From the NCBI RefSeq assembly GCF_030815985.1, contig NZ_JAUSXM010000001.1, forward strand, positions 1,798,001 through 1,862,000: 64,000 bases of DNA. The letters are read 5' to 3'. The stretch is from Paenibacillus sp. W2I17 (GTDB taxonomy: Bacteria; Bacillota; Bacilli; Paenibacillales; Paenibacillaceae). The translations under genes were made by a program, and so were the position numbers. A model generated the notes under the pieces. The model did no database searches. It was given only the letters and a program-made list of their open reading frames with translations, and was not told the DNA's origin. Positions 18,803 through 27,140 of the stretch are shown one piece after another; position 1 is the stretch's first letter, and every line of letters begins with the position of its first letter.

Positions 18803-18994
18803 CTATAAAGTTGAACTAAGGATTATTTACACTGACACTACGATGATAGAACAACCTTCCAATCGCTGTTATCTCCAGATTTTTTCAATTCCCCTTTCTC
18901 TAAGGGAAAATCCGGTGATAAATGCGAGCGCTTCGCTTTTTCAGGTTTTTTCTATCTTCTCCGTTTGGTGTAAATGATTAGTTCAACTATATAG
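18803..18994. repeat. MITE-like palindromic repeat, copy A
   Basis: 192 bp with imperfect terminal inverted repeats (CTATAAAGTTGAACTAA at the left, TTAGTTCAACTATATAG at the right), each followed inward by TTTACAC / GTGTAAA. Internal arms (ATCGCTGTTATC, CCAGATTTT / AAAATCCGG, TGATAA, GCGAGCG) let the whole unit fold into one long hairpin. Copies B (42655-42848) and C (60994-61224) share the same ends and internal stem. No open frame of note. It lies between the Fur-regulated gene and the Gly/Pro-rich protein gene. Confidence 0.8.
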
Positions 18995-19086
18995 ATCATA
19001 TAAAATCTTCTTGACGGCATTCACCTATAGGCGGATGCCGCCATATGCTAAATGCAGAATACGACGACAGGAAGGATGTTCTGTAC

Positions 19087-19695
19087 ATGTATTACGAATA
19101 TAACCCTTATCTAAGTTATGGAGAAGACCGTTCCTTTCAATTGCCTCCACTGTTCCCAGGAGGTGGCGGTGGCGGCACACCGGGTGGTCCGACGTTTCCT
19201 GGTATACCTGGCGGTCAAAGCTCCTATCCTCTATACATTCCAGGCGGAGGACCCGGTCCATATATCCCTGGAGGCATTCCAGGTACAATCCCGGGTACAG
19301 CACCGGGCGTACCTGCGCAGCTGACTCAAGGCAATCTGCCCACCCTGCTTAGTGCCTATCCTCGTCCGGTAGGTCAGCCTCCGGCAGAAATGCTTTTTCT
19401 GTATAACCTGATCAAAAGCAGCCCGGGTCTGCTTCCGCTCTTCCTCCAGCAACAGCCGCAAAGCCTCACTCAAGCTGTGCAATTTGCACAGACTGGTGCA
19501 GCGGCACCACGAGATAACGAAGAACGTGTGCTGCCCAACTTTTGTTACAACCGATGGTCCCTTGTCTTCACATACAATGATGTCTACCTGATGTGGCCTG
19601 CAATTAATTTGTTTGGTTTTGTGGTGGGGTACTTTTATCCATTCCTCACGCCAGGTATACTGTCCAATACACAGATTTTATTTGCACTCTGTTAA
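19087..19695 (+). CDS. Gly/Pro-rich protein with hydrophobic C-terminus, function unknown
   Basis: About 200 residues. Residues about 18-80 are a low-complexity Gly/Pro region (runs of G, then repeated PGG, IPGG and PGT units). The C-terminal 110 residues are folded-looking, with a hydrophobic end (MWPAINLFGFVVGYFYPFL). There is no signal peptide. I recognise no family; spore-coat and exosporium proteins of this group often have similar composition, which is only a suggestion. I chose ATG 19087 (AGGAAGG 11 bases upstream); an in-frame ATG at 19045 has no ribosome binding site. A terminator follows. Confidence 0.65.
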   Translation: MYYEYNPYLSYGEDRSFQLPPLFPGGGGGGTPGGPTFPGIPGGQSSYPLYIPGGGPGPYIPGGIPGTIPGTAPGVPAQLTQGNLPTLLSAYPRPVGQPPAEMLFLYNLIKSSPGLLPLFLQQQPQSLTQAVQFAQTGAAAPRDNEERVLPNFCYNRWSLVFTYNDVYLMWPAINLFGFVVGYFYPFLTPGILSNTQILFALC

Positions 19696-19714
19696 ACCTG
19701 TCCTTACCTACAGC

Positions 19715-19762
19715 AAGAGCCCCACTTGGAAGCATGATTCCTTCCAAATGAGGCTTTTTTTC
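19715..19762 (+). terminator. Intrinsic terminator
   Basis: AGCCCCACTTGGAAG pairs with CTTCCAAATGAGGCT, followed by seven T, 20 bp after the Gly/Pro-rich protein gene. It could also act on the opposite-strand MFS gene. Confidence 0.85.
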
Positions 19763-19832
19763 GGTCTTTTAACCCAAAGTCACTTTACGCTATTAAGTCT
19801 CCATAAACGCAAGGTGTGCAGAATCAGTACAT

Positions 19833-21071
19833 TTAACTCAACACTTGATCGTTCTGGCGCTTCCTGCCTCTACTGACCATTAGGAAGTAAATCACCAAGG
19901 CACCGAGATCAGCACACGCAATAACGATTCCCATTGGCACAGCTGTGCCTTCTCCCCCGAGACCTACGAGGGGAGCAACAATACCACCGAACAGGAACGT
20001 CATCACTCCAATAAGCGCAGACGCACTGCCAGCCGATTTCTCCTGATTGGCCATCGCCAAAGCGAAGGACGCGGTATTGACCAACCCAACACTGGATACC
20101 ACCAAAAATAGCGGAATCAGTACAGAGATTAGATTACCTCCAGCCAGAATGGCGATGAGCAGTGAAGTTCCTCCGAGCGCCGCGGTTAGCAGCCCCGCGA
20201 TTAACAGCCGGGTTTCAGATACCTTACCTGCAAGTCTGCCGGCAACCTGACTGGCCAAAATAATACCAAGCCCGTTTATGGCAAAGCAAACACTAAACAT
20301 TTGCGGGGATACCCCGTATATTTTCTGAAGCACAAACGGTGAACCGGATATGTAGGCAAACATGCCAGCCGCTACGAAACCCTGGGTCAACGCATAACCC
20401 ATAAACTGACGATCCCCTGCGATTTGGCGAAACGTAATTAATGTCTGCTTCAATCCCCCGCTTGATCTGCGATTGGAAGGCAATGTCTCTCCAAGACCGA
20501 AAATGACAGCCAACAGTGTCAGTATTCCGATGAGGCTAAGCAGAATAAATACGCCGCGCCACGACGTATACGTCAACAATTGTCCACCAATGATTGGTGC
20601 AGCAATCGGGGCTACGCCGTTAATCAGCATTAACAGAGAAAAGAAACGTGTCAGTTCCGGGCCCGAATATACGTCTCTGACGATCGCGCGCGAGATGACA
20701 ATCCCTGCCGCTCCAGCTACACCCTGAATGAATCGCAGCACAACAAAAGAGCCCATCGTAGGGCTGACCAGGCAAAGTATGGAGGCGATAGTATAGAGCA
20801 CAAGCCCTGCAATGAGCGGTGTTCGCCGACCACGTACATCACTTAGAGGTCCGGCAAGCAACTGTCCAACCGCAAGTCCAATCATACACGCCGTCAGACT
20901 AAGTTGAGCATACGAAGTAGATGAGCCAAACTCATCAGCCAGCGTGGGCAATGCGGGTAAATACATATCCAGGGACAACGGCCCAAAGGCCGACAGTGTC
21001 CCCAGAATTAAAGCCATCCGTACACGAGATGTGGAGTTTGTGTTCAATGAAGCTGTTGTACTTTTCATCAA
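19833..21071 (-). CDS. Bcr/CflA-type MFS multidrug efflux transporter
   Basis: 412 residues, 12 hydrophobic segments, DHA1 family. Signature parts are LSLDMYLPALPTLADEF in helix 1, LAGPLSDVRGRRTPLIAG (motif A) and VLRFIQGVAGAAGIVISRAIVRD, which is characteristic of Bcr/CflA. Its start lies three bases after the stop of the alarmone synthetase gene, so the two form an operon with the synthetase first. It probably exports drugs or sulfonamide-like compounds by proton exchange; the true substrate is unknown. Confidence 0.92.
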   Translation of the reverse strand: MMKSTTASLNTNSTSRVRMALILGTLSAFGPLSLDMYLPALPTLADEFGSSTSYAQLSLTACMIGLAVGQLLAGPLSDVRGRRTPLIAGLVLYTIASILCLVSPTMGSFVVLRFIQGVAGAAGIVISRAIVRDVYSGPELTRFFSLLMLINGVAPIAAPIIGGQLLTYTSWRGVFILLSLIGILTLLAVIFGLGETLPSNRRSSGGLKQTLITFRQIAGDRQFMGYALTQGFVAAGMFAYISGSPFVLQKIYGVSPQMFSVCFAINGLGIILASQVAGRLAGKVSETRLLIAGLLTAALGGTSLLIAILAGGNLISVLIPLFLVVSSVGLVNTASFALAMANQEKSAGSASALIGVMTFLFGGIVAPLVGLGGEGTAVPMGIVIACADLGALVIYFLMVSRGRKRQNDQVLS

Positions 21072-21074
21072 ATA

Positions 21075-21821
21075 CTACTCCCCGCTACCCAGCAGCTTGA
21101 GCAGGTTGGACGGCAGTGTGAACTGTTGATTGTTAATAATAATACGGCGCAGTTCTTCTTCATCCCGCTCGTTCTCGGCGTCCTTGATCTCCTGAATTTC
21201 ACGGTGAAGTCGTTCCATCTGTTGATCCAGTGCATTTGCCGAATCTGCCGCACTCTTTAACTCTCTCGTCAAATGCTCGGGAACATCCTTATTGTATTTA
21301 TAAAAAATCTTATGCTCCAGACTCGCCCAGAAATCCATCGCGATTGTACGGATCTGGATCTCCACACATGCTCGTTCTTCACCATTGGACATGTACACAG
21401 GCACTTCCACCAGAAGGTGAAGGCTTTGGTAACCGTTTGGCTTTGGATTCTCGATGTAGTCTTTGACCTCCAGTACACGCAGATCACTCTGGTTGCACAG
21501 CATATCCTTAATGCGATAGATATCCGAGATAAAAGAACATGTAATCCGTACCCCGGCGATATCCTTGATATTTTGCTTGATGCTCTCAAATGTTAACTCA
21601 TGATTCTTGCGGAACATCTTGTTCATAATGCTCTCAGGTGATTTCAGTCTGGACTTTGTATGCTCAATTGGACTGTAATCATGCAAAGACTGGAATTCTT
21701 CCTTCAGGACTTCAATCTTGGTCTCCATTTGATCCAGAGCAAATTTATAGATCATCATAAATCTGGTAATTTCATATTTGAATTTCTTGAATTGATCGAT
21801 TGGATGTGGAGCGTTCATCAT
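21075..21821 (-). CDS. Small alarmone synthetase, GTP pyrophosphokinase (YwaC/RelP-like)
   Basis: About 248 residues with a synthetase domain only. Motifs include IEHTKSRLKSPESI, IAGVRITCSFISDIY, NPKPNGYQSLHLLVEVP and EIQIRTIAMDFWASLEHKI, the standard (p)ppGpp synthetase set with the catalytic Glu in EIQIRT. No HD hydrolase, TGS or ACT domain is present, so it is a stand-alone synthetase making pppGpp/ppGpp from ATP and GTP/GDP. The NPKPNGYQ stretch is closer to YwaC/RelP than to YjbM/RelQ as I remember them. ATG 21821 has GGGAG 6 bases upstream. It is translated just ahead of an efflux pump gene. Confidence 0.9.
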   Translation of the reverse strand: MMNAPHPIDQFKKFKYEITRFMMIYKFALDQMETKIEVLKEEFQSLHDYSPIEHTKSRLKSPESIMNKMFRKNHELTFESIKQNIKDIAGVRITCSFISDIYRIKDMLCNQSDLRVLEVKDYIENPKPNGYQSLHLLVEVPVYMSNGEERACVEIQIRTIAMDFWASLEHKIFYKYNKDVPEHLTRELKSAADSANALDQQMERLHREIQEIKDAENERDEEELRRIIINNQQFTLPSNLLKLLGSGE

Positions 21822-22062
21822 AGCTTTCTCCCTTTCTTTCTGCACACTAAAATTAGTTTTATAAAAATGAGGACAGCGGTCAATGCATATGCCTCCTGAA
21901 CCATTATAAATCATATGGAGCCAATAAACGAATTTCTTACATTTGGGCTGGCGATTCAGCCTGGAAGGTATGGGAACTTATTTTACGTACATCCTATAGA
22001 AATATCCCTGTCATTTGGCCCGCAATTATTAATAAAAGAGGTGGATTTTCCTGCTCTATCAA

Positions 22063-22935
22063 GTGACGTATTCATCCGATACACTTCGGGTTAAAGCTTA
22101 TTTATACCTGCCACAAGGTTGTTCATCACCTGATATCACGACATATGCTCATCCCGGCTCTGTCTCCTCTGCCTGTCCGGAATTCGCTTCCATACATACA
22201 TCTCTACATCTGCAACCACTCGCCAGCCACTACCCTTCTACAACAATGCATGATACGGATAACATACCGGAACAGTGGCCTGTGCTGATCTATTGTCGCG
22301 GCGGACTTGGCAGCTATGGCGGGGTAAATACTGTTTGGCTTGAGCAATTTGTACATAAAGGTTATATCGTGTTCGCCCCATCCTATCGTGGCAACGAAGG
22401 AGGTGAAGGTCGTGACGAGTATGGCGGAAGAGATGCCGAAGATGTGCATGCCGCTTATCGGTTGATGCAGCGTTTACCTTTTGTCGACCCGACTCGGATA
22501 TCGTTAATGGGGTTCTCCCGTGGAGCCATTAATGCGGTACATACAGCAACTGCCTATAATGATGGGCCAGACAAAGTACATAAGTTAGTCCTATGGAGCG
22601 GTGTCGCCGATGTGGAACGCACGTATCATGAACGAACCGACCTGAGACGTACATTGAAAAGGGTGCTCGGTGGTTCCCCCCGTACGGTTCCGGAAGCATA
22701 TCTTGCCCGTTCCCCTTTGTCGAATGCAAACAAACTATCCTGCCCCGTGCTGATCATGCACGGCACATCGGATACGCAGGTGAATTACAGTCATGGCACC
22801 CGGATGTACCACTGGCTGAAGCGCCGGGGCGCTAACGTTACGTTTCACGCCTATGGCGGGCAGGATCATCATTTTCACCAGAGAATACATGAGTCAGCGG
22901 TGAATAATATGTTTGACTGGCTTGCGGCGCCGTAG
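22063..22935 (+). CDS. Alpha/beta hydrolase, prolyl-oligopeptidase-like
   Basis: About 290 residues. The S9-type alpha/beta hydrolase features are YCRGGLGSYGG (oxyanion), APSYRGNEGGEGRDEYGG, MGFSRGAINA (nucleophile Ser), MHGTSDTQVNY (Asp) and the terminal His in YGGQDHHFH. Substrate unknown. The GTG at 22063 is the first standard start, but GAGGTGG lies 18 bases before it and only 6 before an in-frame CTG at 22051, so translation may begin there and add four residues. No signal peptide. Confidence 0.85.
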   Translation: MTYSSDTLRVKAYLYLPQGCSSPDITTYAHPGSVSSACPEFASIHTSLHLQPLASHYPSTTMHDTDNIPEQWPVLIYCRGGLGSYGGVNTVWLEQFVHKGYIVFAPSYRGNEGGEGRDEYGGRDAEDVHAAYRLMQRLPFVDPTRISLMGFSRGAINAVHTATAYNDGPDKVHKLVLWSGVADVERTYHERTDLRRTLKRVLGGSPRTVPEAYLARSPLSNANKLSCPVLIMHGTSDTQVNYSHGTRMYHWLKRRGANVTFHAYGGQDHHFHQRIHESAVNNMFDWLAAP

Positions 22936-23020
22936 TCCTGAGCCATGAATATCATTTTGAAGAATCATGCGATATGGCTGTATACTGGAGGGGCTACGTT
23001 TTTTTGAAAGGACGGATAGG

Positions 23021-23737
23021 ATGAATCAAAGCACCCTCCAAAAATACGCCATGCTGCTTCTCTGTATGTCTGCCGGAATGGTGGACCTGATCGGATATCT
23101 GGGACTGGGGCATGTGCTCACAGCCAATATGACGGGAAATATTGTACTGCTCGGTATTGCCATCGCCCGTGCTCAGGAATTTGTCGTGCTGCGGTCATTG
23201 CTTGCCCTCATCGGTTTTATTGCCGGCAATGCCATTGCAGCACATATGGTTGGACCTGTGCAGACCAAAAATGGCTGGTCTTCCAGGGTCACAGCCGTGT
23301 TCACTGTTGAAAGCATATTGCTGCTGCTGTTCGCGATCGCCATGATTAGTCCATTTTCAGAACAACTGTCCTATCTGTTAATTGTCATCCTAGCCGTTGC
23401 AATGGGGATGCAAACAACTGCGGCACGCCGCATTGGAATTGCTGGCATCTCAACAACCGTGCTCACCAATAATTTGGCCGCTGTGGTTGAAGATACCGTA
23501 AGCATCCTCAAAAAGCTGCGACATGCCAATATCCGATCGTTAGCCAAAGCCTTGTCCACAGACGCCTACCTTCGTGCAGGTGCTGTTGTCATCTATTTGA
23601 TCGGCGTCATTGCAGCCGCATTGTTATTCCACCGTGTGCCCATAATTGCAGTCTGGATTCCTGTCCTGATCATTGGCGGCGTAACCCTATACGCCAGATT
23701 ACATGCATGGGGAACATCACAACAAAGCGAAAGTTAA
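23021..23737 (+). CDS. YoaK-like DUF1275 membrane protein
   Basis: About 238 residues with six hydrophobic segments. Family hallmarks are SAGMVDLIGYLGLGHVLTANMTGNIVLLG near the N-terminus and MGMQTTAARRIGIAGISTTVLTNNLA in the middle. Function is not established. ATG 23021 has AAAGGA upstream; the earlier in-frame ATG (22967) adds 18 residues with no ribosome binding site. It follows the hydrolase gene by about 85 bp on the same strand. Confidence 0.88.
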   Translation: MNQSTLQKYAMLLLCMSAGMVDLIGYLGLGHVLTANMTGNIVLLGIAIARAQEFVVLRSLLALIGFIAGNAIAAHMVGPVQTKNGWSSRVTAVFTVESILLLLFAIAMISPFSEQLSYLLIVILAVAMGMQTTAARRIGIAGISTTVLTNNLAAVVEDTVSILKKLRHANIRSLAKALSTDAYLRAGAVVIYLIGVIAAALLFHRVPIIAVWIPVLIIGGVTLYARLHAWGTSQQSES

Positions 23738-23755
23738 TAGTTGAAGAAGTAACCT

Positions 23756-23824
23756 GTCCATGTTCAAGTGGCTGTTCAAAAGTCCACTTTAGGATACTGA
23801 AAACTGGTCTTTTTGAACATGGAC
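23756..23824. terminator. Long hairpin between convergent genes (also a dispersed repeat)
   Basis: GTCCATGTTCAA and TTGAACATGGAC pair perfectly over 12 bp, with an inner partial stem (AGTGG ... CCACT). It lies between the convergent YoaK-like and LysR genes. T-runs are short. Its right arm (CTGGTCTTTTTGAACATG) resembles the sequence at 28964-29000, so it may belong to a repeat family. Confidence 0.55.
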
Positions 23825-23854
23825 TTTAAGTTATTTTAAGTACAATCACGCTAT

Positions 23855-24751
23855 TTATTTCATCAAAGCAGCTTCTTGGCGGATAAGCTTGACCAGATGC
23901 TGTGCAGCAGGCGATAATACCTCCCCGGCTCGTGTACATACGGCAACCGTATTTCTCAGCTGTACACCTCGAACAAATACACGTGCCAGCCTGCCTTGCT
24001 GCACATCTTCGTTCACAACCAAAGAAGATATAAAGTTGGCCCCATAACCTGCCTTCACCGCACTGATCGTTTCGTTCAGCCCGTTGAACTGAAGCGCAAT
24101 GCGGGGAGCGGCCAGGTTATTTGTTGTGCAAAGGGAAACGAGTCTCTCACGCGTGGCACTGCCTTCTTCGCGCATGATGAACGGTTCTGCCATCATCTCA
24201 TGCAGCTCGATTTCTTTTCCCGCATACGGATGGTCAGGGTGCACAACAAACCACATCTCATCGTCAAATAATTCATCCCATTGGACACCTGCATGTGTAA
24301 TGCCACTTCCACCATACACTGCAATCTCTGCCTCATAACGAAGTAATTGGTCAAATGCCATCCGGGTGTTGGTTGTGCTCACAACAATCTCCACATCCTC
24401 GTGCATTTGCTTAAACCGCGCAATCCAGCCCGGCAACAGAAAGTTCGAAGGCAAGTAGGTTGCCGTAAGACGGATCAGTCCTTTCTTGCCCTCCCGAAAA
24501 TCCTGCACAAAATTCTCGACATCCTGCTCCAGCATGAACAGACGCTCCGCATAACCTGTTAACTGTATCCCGGCATCCGTAAGCACCAGTCTTCTTCCCT
24601 CCGAAACAAAAAGCTGGATTCCCAATTCACGTTCAAATTTCTTTACCTGAGAAGATACCGCAGGCTGACTAATATTTAGTTCCTCTGCGGCACGAGTGAC
24701 CCCGCCATATCTCACGATGGCATGAAATAATCGTAATCCATGCAGATTCAT
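23855..24751 (-). CDS. LysR-family transcriptional regulator
   Basis: 298 residues. The N-terminal winged helix-turn-helix is typical: MNLHGLRLFHAIVRYGGVTRAAEELNIS, then QPAVSSQVKKFERELG. The LysR substrate-binding domain covers about 90-295. It diverges from the O-methyltransferase gene at 24884 across 132 bp that are very AT-rich, the classical arrangement in which a LysR protein controls the divergent gene and itself. The effector cannot be inferred. Confidence 0.93.
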   Translation of the reverse strand: MNLHGLRLFHAIVRYGGVTRAAEELNISQPAVSSQVKKFERELGIQLFVSEGRRLVLTDAGIQLTGYAERLFMLEQDVENFVQDFREGKKGLIRLTATYLPSNFLLPGWIARFKQMHEDVEIVVSTTNTRMAFDQLLRYEAEIAVYGGSGITHAGVQWDELFDDEMWFVVHPDHPYAGKEIELHEMMAEPFIMREEGSATRERLVSLCTTNNLAAPRIALQFNGLNETISAVKAGYGANFISSLVVNEDVQQGRLARVFVRGVQLRNTVAVCTRAGEVLSPAAQHLVKLIRQEAALMK

Positions 24752-24883
24752 GTTTACACCTCTTCCACGTCAAATACATAATCTAAAGTTATATTATCAT
24801 ACATAATATATATTTTATTTATATATCCACTCCATTTATAGTTGAAATAAGAAATCCAATACAAGGAACAAGGAAAGGAACAT

Positions 24884-25594
24884 ATGAAGATGAAAAATAT
24901 AAATACGACCAACCTACAGCATACCTGGACTCAAGTTGACGACTACATGAATGATTTGCTGATTCCATCAGATTCCCTGCTTGAACATACACTAAAAAGC
25001 AATGCCGAAGCTGGACTTCCTGCTCATGACGTAACACCAAATCAAGGAAAGTTACTTCAGCTCATACTGCAAATCCAAGACGCATCCCGTGTACTTGAAA
25101 TCGGCACATTGGGTGGATACAGTACCATCTGGATGGCAAGAGCGCTGCCTGAACACGGACGCATCGTCTCACTGGAATCGGAATCACACCATGCAGACTT
25201 GGCCCGAGCCAATCTCACACGAGCAGGACTGATGCACAAGGTTGACCTGAGAGTTGGTCCTGCCCTGACCACCCTTCCCGATGTTCAGGAAGAATACAGG
25301 GAACCGTTTGATATGATCTTCATCGATGCTGACAAACCGAGTAATCCCGATTATCTGAGATGGGCCCTGCGACTGACTCGGCCGGGGAGTCTTATTATTG
25401 GTGATAATATCGTCAGGGACGGTGAAGTGATCCGCACAGACAGCACAGACCCCAGAGTTCAAGGCGTTCGATCATTCCTGCAGTTGATCGCGGATCACCC
25501 TCGGCTTGAAGCTACAGCACTGCAAACGGTCGGTAGCAAAGGTTACGATGGATTCGTCATTGCTCGTGTGATTGATGCCCCTGAACCAAAATAA
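24884..25594 (+). CDS. Class I SAM-dependent O-methyltransferase
   Basis: 236 residues. The SAM-binding motif I is VLEIGTLGGYSTIWMARALP, followed by acidic position ESES, and the metal/catalytic stretch MIFIDADKPSNPDYL, then GSLIIGDNIVRDGEV, as in the caffeoyl-CoA/catechol O-methyltransferase group (cation-dependent). The ribosome binding site GGAAAGGA lies 4-8 bases before ATG 24884. It is divergent from a LysR gene that probably controls it. The substrate may be a catechol-like or hydroxylated aromatic compound. Confidence 0.9.
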   Translation: MKMKNINTTNLQHTWTQVDDYMNDLLIPSDSLLEHTLKSNAEAGLPAHDVTPNQGKLLQLILQIQDASRVLEIGTLGGYSTIWMARALPEHGRIVSLESESHHADLARANLTRAGLMHKVDLRVGPALTTLPDVQEEYREPFDMIFIDADKPSNPDYLRWALRLTRPGSLIIGDNIVRDGEVIRTDSTDPRVQGVRSFLQLIADHPRLEATALQTVGSKGYDGFVIARVIDAPEPK

Positions 25595-25671
25595 ACAGTG
25601 GTCAATTCTTCCGCAAATTCCCCTTTCCTGTTAAACTGGAATCACTGCACAGGCAGACTGGGGGGAACCAC

Positions 25672-26982
25672 TTGAGAGTTTTACAACATATTAATGATGA
25701 AATTCGCGGCTGGTCCCGCAATATTCAACTGTTTTTCCTGGCTAGCATTCTGTATCAGATCGGAAATGGCATGTTCTCTGTCTTGTACAATCTGTACATT
25801 CAGGGTCTGGGCTATAATGATACAATGAACGGCCAGATTGTAAGTATTCAATCACTCGCAACAGCCATTATGTTTGTTCCTATCGGTCTATGCGGTGATC
25901 TGTTCAGCCGCAAGCGGCTGCTCATTACCGGGGCGTTATTCAGCGGAATCTTTCTGATCGGACGCTCCTTCGATTATTCGGCTACAGGACTGATCTGGTT
26001 CGCGGTATTTTCTGGCCTTTTCGCTGGGGTATTCCAAGTACTGGCCATTCCTTATCTGGCGGAAAACGTCAAGAAAAGCCAACGGCTGAAGATGTTCAGT
26101 TATTATTCATCCCTTGTGCTCGCTTCCCAGGTTCTTGGTAGCCTGGGTGGCGGTGTATTCGCAGATTTGTTACATACGGCAGGACTCGCCAAAGTGACAG
26201 GATTGCAGACGGTTTTATTTGTCGGTGGTGCAGCAACACTGGCTGCGTTTATTCCACTGTTATTTGTAACCGAAGGCAAGGCTGCTCCGCAGACAACAAT
26301 TCCGGCGCAACCCGTTCTTCAACCCAATGCGGATCTAAAAGAAAATTCAACGAATACCCCAAGCACGGTGGATTCGATCACGAAGAAAAAAGATTCCCGA
26401 CTGATTGGTCAGTTTATAGTGACTCAGTTGTTAATTGGATTAGGTTCCGGACTGGTTGTACCGTATCTGAATCTGTATTTCACCAATCGATTCTCGGTTT
26501 CTCTGAGCGGCATGAGCTTACTAATTGCACTTGGTCAGATTATGACGATTGTATCCATGCTGATTGGTCCTACCCTGGCGGCAAAGGTCGGAAGCGTAAG
26601 AGCCGTTGTCATTTTCCAGGTCATGTCGCTGCCCTTCCTTCTATTAACAGGCTTCACCAATCTGTTGTTCATCGCTTCGCTCAGTTTCTTATTCAGACAA
26701 GCATTGATGAACGCAGCCAATCCCATTCATTCAGCCATACTGGTGGATCGGATCTCTGACAAACGCCGTGGCATTGCCAATTCACTGATGCAGACCTCGT
26801 TCATGATTGGTTGGGCGACCATGGGACCTGTTCAATCCTATCTGGTCACCACGTACGGAACGTATTGGGGTTATGCGATCACATTCAGCATCACAGGCTG
26901 TCTATACGTTATTTCATCACTGATGTACTTTGTAATGTTCAGAGAACCCAAACCTTCCGCTACGGCTCTCGCAGGATCTTAA
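25672..26982 (+). CDS. Major facilitator superfamily transporter
   Basis: 436 residues, 12 hydrophobic segments with a Pro/Thr-rich cytoplasmic loop in the middle (about 205-240). Motif A is present as GLCGDLFSRKRLLITG, and the second half has AAKVGSVRAVV. It starts with TTG 25672 behind GGGGGG, which is a good ribosome binding site. The substrate is unknown; the closest general description is a multidrug or sugar efflux MFS. It is 77 bp downstream of the O-methyltransferase gene and might share its transcript. Confidence 0.88.
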   Translation: MRVLQHINDEIRGWSRNIQLFFLASILYQIGNGMFSVLYNLYIQGLGYNDTMNGQIVSIQSLATAIMFVPIGLCGDLFSRKRLLITGALFSGIFLIGRSFDYSATGLIWFAVFSGLFAGVFQVLAIPYLAENVKKSQRLKMFSYYSSLVLASQVLGSLGGGVFADLLHTAGLAKVTGLQTVLFVGGAATLAAFIPLLFVTEGKAAPQTTIPAQPVLQPNADLKENSTNTPSTVDSITKKKDSRLIGQFIVTQLLIGLGSGLVVPYLNLYFTNRFSVSLSGMSLLIALGQIMTIVSMLIGPTLAAKVGSVRAVVIFQVMSLPFLLLTGFTNLLFIASLSFLFRQALMNAANPIHSAILVDRISDKRRGIANSLMQTSFMIGWATMGPVQSYLVTTYGTYWGYAITFSITGCLYVISSLMYFVMFREPKPSATALAGS

Positions 26983-27053
26983 TGAGTTGAACAGCAGCAG
27001 CCTGGTTGTTCCGCAGATAACGCAACGTATCTCATCATCAGGAGTGATCACAC

Positions 27054-27140
27054 ATGAACATGAATATTTCATTAAACCTGAATGCATACCTGAGTCTCAT
27101 ACCACCTCATTCAACCGGTAGGCTAAACGGATGGAATTGA
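27054..27140 (+). CDS. 28-codon ORF coupled to the AbrB-family transporter gene
   Basis: ATG at 27054 follows CAGGAG at 8-9 bases and opens a 28-residue frame (begins MNMNISLNLNAYLSLIPP) that ends in TGA at 27138-27140. The TGA overlaps the transporter start as TGATG. The transporter itself has a poor ribosome binding site, so its translation probably depends on this ORF. It may be a regulatory leader peptide or only a coupling device. No similarity recognised. Confidence 0.5.
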   Translation: MNMNISLNLNAYLSLIPPHSTGRLNGWN

